Source: Thermoleophilaceae bacterium
GTDB lineage: Bacteria > Actinomycetota > Thermoleophilia > Solirubrobacterales > Thermoleophilaceae
Length of the DNA: 11,683 nt
NCBI GenBank assembly: GCA_013813135.1
Contig: JACCSF010000365.1
Coordinates: forward strand, 1-11,683
Reading direction: 5' to 3'
Part shown: positions 8,587 through 11,683 of the stretch, one piece after another
How positions within the stretch are numbered: the first letter of the stretch is position 1
How the letters are laid out: every line of letters starts with the position of its first letter
The notes under the pieces: generated by a model
Told to the model about the DNA's origin: nothing
Database searches by the model: none
The model's input: only the letters and a program-made list of their open reading frames with translations
Program-made: the position numbers and the translations under genes

Positions 8587-8606
8587 CTGCTATGCAGTGT
8601 AGTAGG
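8586..8606. promoter_or_regulatory. Candidate BlaI operator, copy 2
   Basis: Half-sites CTGCTA (8587-8592) and TAGTAG (8600-8605) flank a 7-bp spacer, the same layout as copy 1 at 3281-3301, with 16 of 21 bases identical in the same orientation. The right part contains TGTAGTA, a full half-site of the BlaI/MecI consensus. It fills the 29-bp gap between the CopC-CopD start codon and the chosen start of the divergent BNR gene, so one bound dimer could shut both promoters. The regulator assignment is an inference. Confidence 0.6.
8596..8601 (-). promoter_or_regulatory. -10 candidate for the CopC-CopD gene
   Basis: On the minus strand TACACT (8601-8596) fits a -10 element and lies 9 bp before the ATG at 8586. 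Transcription would then start within a few bases of the ATG, giving a leaderless or nearly leaderless message, which agrees with the lack of a Shine-Dalgarno. The hexamer lies within the operator-like palindrome. I see no convincing -35. Confidence 0.35.
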
Positions 8607-8615
8607 CTGCGCTCG

Positions 8616-9569
8616 ATGGGAACCCGCGTCAAGGAAACGCAAGCCAGACGCCTGGAGCGAGTCGCGCGCCAGCAGGCGCGCGAGCGGGCCGAGCGCCGCC
8701 GGCGCCTGATGGGAGTGGCCATCGCCGCAGCCATCGCCGTGGCGGCGTCGGGTGCCATCGTTGTGGCGATCTCGGGTGGCGGCGACAGCGGCGGTGCCGG
8801 CTCGAACGGCGCCGGTGGAGCCGACCTCTCGCATATTCACGGGCTTGGCGTGAACCCGACCGACGGCTCCCTCTACATCGCTACTCACACCGGCCTCTTC
8901 CGGTCGCTCCGCGGGCAGGCCACGGCGGCTCGGGTGGGCGAGACCGAGCAGGACGTGATGGGCTTCAGCGTGCTCGGCCGCGATACGTTCCTCGGCTCGG
9001 GCCATCCCGGACCGCTGCAAGGGGGTCCGTCCAATCTCGGGCTCATTCGCTCGGACAACGCCGGGGGCGCGTGGAAGTCCGTCTCGCTGATGGGCGAGGC
9101 CGACTTCCACGTGTTGCGGTCGAAGGACAACATGATCTACGGCTTCAATGCCAGCAGCGGCACGTTCATGGTCACCAGCGACGGCGGGCGGGGCTGGGAC
9201 GAGCGCGAGACGCCCGGCGCGATGGTGGACCTCGCCATCGACCCCGAGGACCCGGCACACGTCGTCGCGTCGACCGAGGAAGGACTGGTCGACTCGACGG
9301 ACGCGGGCCGCACGTGGGAGAACCTGGTCGAGGGCAAGGTCGCCCTGCTCACGTGGCCTGCCCGCGACCGGCTCTACTCCGTGGACGGGAACGGCGACGT
9401 TCAGCTCAGCCGCGACAGCGGCCGCCGCTGGCGAGCGCGCGGGTCCATCGGCGGTCAACCCGCCGCCTTCGCCTCAGGCGGCACGGACCTCTACGCCGCC
9501 CTGACCGACGCGAGCGTCAAACGCTCCGCGGACGGTGGGGCGACCTGGCGCAACCGCGTGGCGCCGTGA
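8616..9569 (+). CDS. Membrane-anchored Asp-box (BNR/sortilin-like) protein
   Basis: This 317-residue protein has a very basic, coiled-coil-like cytoplasmic N-terminus (1-30), one membrane helix (about 31-52), a Gly/Ser linker (53-68), and an external beta-propeller. Five Asp-box motifs (S/T-x-D-x-G-x-x-W type) lie near residues 146-153, 188-194, 227-234, 265-272 and 303-311. The propeller opens with HIHGLGVNP and ATHTGLFR, typical of the F510_1955 family (glycosyl hydrolase-like, role unproven), which I recall beside copper genes. I chose the ATG at 8616 because an in-frame ATG at 8592 lies inside the operator palindrome and has no ribosome binding site. AGTAGG lies about 11 bp before 8616. 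It is divergent from CopC-CopD and probably co-regulated. The propeller ligand is unknown. Confidence 0.8.
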   Translation: MGTRVKETQARRLERVARQQARERAERRRRLMGVAIAAAIAVAASGAIVVAISGGGDSGGAGSNGAGGADLSHIHGLGVNPTDGSLYIATHTGLFRSLRGQATAARVGETEQDVMGFSVLGRDTFLGSGHPGPLQGGPSNLGLIRSDNAGGAWKSVSLMGEADFHVLRSKDNMIYGFNASSGTFMVTSDGGRGWDERETPGAMVDLAIDPEDPAHVVASTEEGLVDSTDAGRTWENLVEGKVALLTWPARDRLYSVDGNGDVQLSRDSGRRWRARGSIGGQPAAFASGGTDLYAALTDASVKRSADGGATWRNRVAP

Positions 9570-9656
9570 GGCTTTCGCGGCCCTCGGCTCTACGCGCTCG
9601 ATAGCCACCGATGAGTTCCGGGACCTTCAACGGTCTCTGATAGAGCCTGGAGCTAC

Positions 9657-9664
9657 AAAGGAGG
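9657..9664 (+). promoter_or_regulatory. Strong ribosome binding site before the DUF899 gene
   Basis: AAAGGAGG is a near-perfect Shine-Dalgarno, 7 bases before the ATG at 9672, and it fixes that start. The remaining gap after the BNR gene (9570-9656) shows only a small stem, GACC (9622-9625) with GGTC (9632-9635), and no convincing promoter or terminator. Confidence 0.8.
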
Positions 9665-9671
9665 CAAGGCG

Positions 9672-10418
9672 ATGACGCAACACCAGGTGGGAAGCCGCGA
9701 GGAATGGGAGGCCGCACGCAAGCAGCTGCTCGAGCGCGAGGACGAGCTCAACCGGCTGAGCAACGAGATCGCGGAGCAACGGCGTGAGTTGCCGTGGGTG
9801 CCGGTCGACAAGGAGTACCGCTTCGACACCGACGAGGGCCCGAAGACCCTGGCGGAGCTCTTCGACGGACGCTCGCAGCTGCTCGCGTACCACGTCATGT
9901 TCGGCCCCGACTACAGCGGCGCCTGTCCTGGCTGCTCAGGGGTGGCGGACCACTTCGACGGCGGCGTTGTCCACCTCAACCACCGCGACGTGACCTTCGT
10001 CTGCATCTCGCGCGCGCCGATCGAGCAGATCCAGGCGTACAAGCAACGCATGGGCTGGACTTTCCCATGGGTGTCGTCGTACGGAAGCGACTACCAGCTC
10101 GACTTCGGCTTCGCCCTCACGGAGGAGCAGATGGCCGCCGAACCCGAGATCCAGGCGATGATCAACGACCCGCCCGACTGGCTCGCCGAGTGGGCCGTGG
10201 CCGTCGGCACCGACCTGGCGACGGGCCTCGCCGAGGGCCCGGGCTGGATCGCCTTTGCGCTCTCCGACGGTGTCGTCCACCACACCTACTCGCGCCACGC
10301 CCCCGACGGGGACCTGCTGGGGCCCTACTACTACCAGCTGCTCGAACAGGTGCCGAAGGGACGGGGCGACGGCATGAGGGCCGTGCGCCACGACGAGTAC
10401 GAAGACGACACCGCGTAA
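9672..10418 (+). CDS. DUF899 family thioredoxin-fold protein
   Basis: This 248-residue protein matches the DUF899 family along its whole length. It has an N-terminal charged helix (EWEAARKQLLEREDEL), then LPWVPVDKEYRFDTDEGPKTL, LFDGRSQLLAYHVMFGPD, a CPGC motif (Cys85 and Cys88 in SGACPGCSG), the FVCISRAP strand, and a C-terminal YYYQLLEQVPKGRGD. The family is predicted to have a thioredoxin-like fold with a CxxC-like pair; its substrate is not established. There is no signal peptide, so it is cytoplasmic. It lies 102 bp after the BNR gene on the same strand and has its own strong ribosome binding site, so it may or may not be cotranscribed. A link to copper is only positional. Confidence 0.88.
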   Translation: MTQHQVGSREEWEAARKQLLEREDELNRLSNEIAEQRRELPWVPVDKEYRFDTDEGPKTLAELFDGRSQLLAYHVMFGPDYSGACPGCSGVADHFDGGVVHLNHRDVTFVCISRAPIEQIQAYKQRMGWTFPWVSSYGSDYQLDFGFALTEEQMAAEPEIQAMINDPPDWLAEWAVAVGTDLATGLAEGPGWIAFALSDGVVHHTYSRHAPDGDLLGPYYYQLLEQVPKGRGDGMRAVRHDEYEDDTA

Positions 10419-10493
10419 GCGCCGACGGGCGGGGCGGGCGGACTTGCCGAGCCTCGTTTCAGACGCTTGCTGCGCTCGCCGTAACTTCAGCCG

Positions 10494-10733
10494 TCACCGT
10501 CCCAACGCACTGATCGGGATAGCCCGCACCTCCGTAAGGACGATCGCGTCCGCGTCGCGCACGAGAGCCTCGCGGATCACCGCGTCGGCTGCGTGACGAC
10601 CCGAGACCGCAAGCACTTCGAGCTCGACAGCGGCGTGGTGCTCCACTACCAACCGCGCTCGAGCCAAATCCTCATGAGCGAGTCCGCGCATGACCTCGTT
10701 CCAGAACACCGAGCGCGTGTCAGTGACGGGCAT
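10494..10733 (-). CDS. Small unknown ORF overlapping the csoR remnant
   Basis: A 79-residue reading frame starts at an ATG inside the last codons of the csoR remnant (14-base overlap) and ends in TGA. Third positions are mostly G or C, as in coding sequence here. No family is certain. The middle (VELEVLAVSGRHAADAVIREALVRDADAIVL, residues 36-66) has the rhythm of the C-terminal part of universal stress (UspA-like) proteins, but the glycine-rich nucleotide loop expected next is missing. It could be a real coupled small gene, or a decayed Usp fragment fused behind csoR by a deletion. The surrounding decay favours the second. Confidence 0.35.
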   Translation of the reverse strand: MPVTDTRSVFWNEVMRGLAHEDLARARLVVEHHAAVELEVLAVSGRHAADAVIREALVRDADAIVLTEVRAIPISALGR

Positions 10734-10924
10734 GGCCGTCGAGAAGCCCCAGCGCGACCTTGTCGAGCGCGGCCTGAATCGCGGAGATCTGCGTCACCAC
10801 GTCGATGCAGTAGCGGTCGTTCTCGACCATGCCCTCAACGCCTCGCACCTGTCCTTCGATGCGGCGCAGTCGCGCCAGAAGCTGATCCTTAGTCCGTGTA
10901 TCCACGAGTCGTCGCCGTAGCCAT
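10720..10924 (-). pseudogene. csoR: Damaged csoR (copper-sensing repressor)
   Basis: The core (KDQLLARLRRIEGQVRG, then DRYCIDVVTQISA and ALDKVALGLLDGHARH) is clearly a CsoR/RcnR-family repressor. The natural start appears to be the ATG at 10924 (MATATTRGYTD), but the frame breaks at about 10891: a TAA follows in that frame and the core continues in the next one. A GTG at 10905 could restart in the core frame. At the other end, a TGA (10722-10720) takes the place of the Cys in the HxxxC copper motif. With numbering from the GTG, Cys33 and His58 remain and residue 62, the third ligand, is lost, together with the rest of the C-terminal helix (about 25 residues). It is therefore unlikely to sense Cu(I) normally. 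Its once-natural target would be sites like 3232-3246. Confidence 0.75.
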
Positions 10925-11003
10925 ACCAGGCTGAACGTGTCGCCGATCGCGTGGTGACGCTCGAACCCGACGGTTTGCGCGAGGCGCCCGCGGCACCGTC
11001 CCC

Positions 11004-11437
11004 GTGGCCGTGAGCGCGGCGATTGACCTCATCGCGCTGCTCGCCGCCGTCATGGGCCTCGCCTGGACGAGCTCCGGCGTCTCGCTCGGCTCGCTCGCCT
11101 GGTTCTTCCTCAAGGCCGGCGCGTTCACCTTCGGCTCGGGCTGGCGATCGTGCCGTTCCTGCACGCAGGACTCGTCGACGACTTCCGCTGGCGTGATCAT
11201 GGCCACCTTCGGGCTGCTGGGCTTCGTCAAGGGCTCGACGGCGGCCGCGGCGGGGGCGATCGCCGGCGCCGCATCGTGATCGGCGGCGGCGTCATCCAGA
11301 CCGGCTGGTCGGTCGTGATCGCCGTCGTCGGGCTCGGGCTGCTGCTCCAGAACAAGGTCAAGGTCTCCGAGCCGGTACTCGTCGCAGTCGCCGCCGTCGT
11401 CGGGCTGGTGGCCTTTAGCTACTTGCCCCGGAAATAG
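11004..11437 (+). pseudogene. chrA: Decayed chromate transporter (ChrA), C-terminal domain
   Basis: Pieces of a CHR-family membrane protein appear in alternating frames. From 11004 come a helix region and WFFLKAGAFTFGSG; then, after the loss of one base near 11142, IVPFLHAGLVDDFRW in a second frame. Back in the first frame come VIMATF and GFVKGSTAAAAGAIAGA, and from about 11270 the second frame again gives IVIGGGVIQTG and WSVVIAVVGLGLLL up to a TAG at 11437. Compared with the family, the stretch between DDFRW and VIMATF and the longer part between VIMATF and GFVKGS are missing, so at least two deletions and two or three frame changes have occurred. The N-terminal domain is absent as well. ChrA exports chromate; this copy cannot. 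Confidence 0.8.
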
Positions 11438-11509
11438 TCGCTGACCGGTGGGGCGGTTCCGTCCGCCTCGACGGCCAGTATTTGCCCTGCAAAGCGGCTA
11501 TTTCGGGGG
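11426..11509. repeat. Inverted repeat at the chrA/transposase boundary
   Basis: CCCCGGAAATAG (11426-11437) and CTATTTCGGGGG (11498-11509) are inverted copies matching at 11 of 12 bases and separated by 60 bp. The left copy covers the stop of the chrA remnant; the right one ends at the first base of a possible GTG start of the transposase. They may belong to the terminal structure of the insertion sequence or be its operator. The true IS end cannot be set without its right end. Confidence 0.45.
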
Positions 11510-11514
11510 TGGAG

Positions 11515-11683
11515 ATGCTGCGGTTGGCGGGTGGTCAGGTGGAGTCGCTGTTCGATGATGCGCTGCCGGTTGAGGTGCGCGAGCTGCCGGAGGACCTGGC
11601 CCGGCTCGATGCGCTGCTCGCCGACGCGGCGCTGTTTGAGCCGATCAGCGCCGCGTGGGATGACGCGGGGCGAGAGCGCGGGC
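11515..11683 (+). CDS. Transposase, N-terminal part (runs off the window)
   Basis: From the ATG at 11515 (or the in-frame GTG at 11509) an open frame runs to the window end and encodes MLRLAGGQVESLFDDALP, VEVRELPEDLARLDALLADA and FEPISAAWDDAGRERG. This opening is familiar from DDE transposases of actinobacterial insertion sequences whose next part reads GRPS/T-P-x-x-T-x-x-R-L. ISNCY or IS1182-like groups seem likeliest, but the catalytic domain is outside the window and the family is not secure. Its position next to a decayed chrA and csoR suggests that the insertion accompanied the breakdown of this flank. I cannot tell whether the transposase is complete. Confidence 0.65.
   Translation, partial: MLRLAGGQVESLFDDALPVEVRELPEDLARLDALLADAALFEPISAAWDDAGRERG

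Noticed and set aside
8592..8615. Upstream ATG at 8592 for the BNR gene
   Set aside because: It lies inside the palindromic operator, has no ribosome binding site and adds eight residues without a sign of conservation. The ATG at 8616 fits better.
10419..10493. Possible terminator after the DUF899 gene
   Set aside because: The stretch is G-rich at first, but no stable stem followed by a T-run is visible.
10660..10722. TGA at the CsoR cysteine position as a selenocysteine codon
   Set aside because: Reading through gives only about 15 unrelated residues before another stop, I see no convincing SECIS-like hairpin after it, and the same gene has a second lesion near its start. A nonsense change or deletion is simpler.
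10906..11000. Minus-strand extension of the csoR core (GFERHHAIGDTFSLVWLRRR)
   Set aside because: It is in frame with the core and looks protein-like, but the native csoR start (MATATTRGYTD) lies in the other frame and fits the family better. Probably chance in high-GC DNA.

Overview
High-GC window, GC-rich at third codon positions, with actinobacterial-type proteins. The CopC-CopD fusion, the short BlaI/M56 pair and the transposase fragment suggest Thermoleophilia/Solirubrobacterales, but that placement rests on recalled protein similarity only. The intact centre, about 0.7 to 10.4 kb, is a copper-handling island. Both edges hold decaying genes.

Layout. At 1-130 nothing is recognisable. At 131-661 (-) lies the frameshifted N-terminal remnant of a second heavy-metal P-type ATPase. 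At 694-3215 (-) is an intact copZ-copA pair behind a CsoR-type operator at 3232-3246. At 3323-5745 (+) is a tightly packed five-gene operon: two small paralogous Cys-Pro membrane proteins, a BlaI-type repressor, its M56 (BlaR1-like) membrane protease, and a class III nucleotidyl cyclase fused to a YHS metal-binding domain. At 5753-8586 (-) are a CopC-CopD protein with a large extra C-terminal domain and a translationally coupled TlpA-like thioredoxin. At 8616-9569 (+), reading divergently, is a membrane-anchored Asp-box (BNR) protein, followed by a DUF899 thioredoxin-fold protein at 9672-10418 (+). From 10.49 kb to the end are a small unknown ORF, a broken csoR, a badly decayed chromate transporter (chrA) and the start of a transposase.

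How the parts may work together. CopZ and CopA would take Cu(I) across the cytoplasmic membrane. CopC-CopD and the TlpA-like protein would handle copper and thiols on the outside. The BlaI/M56 pair looks like a proteolytic signalling switch. A 21-bp palindromic element occurs in front of the BlaI operon (3281-3301) and again in the 29-bp gap between the divergent CopC-CopD and BNR genes (8586-8606), with 16 of 21 bases identical. I infer that the BlaI protein controls both promoters, while copZA is under separate CsoR-type control. The csoR copy in this window is damaged: it has a frameshift near its start, and a TGA stop stands where the third copper ligand (Cys) should be. The most novel component is the cyclase-YHS fusion, a possible metal-responsive cAMP module.
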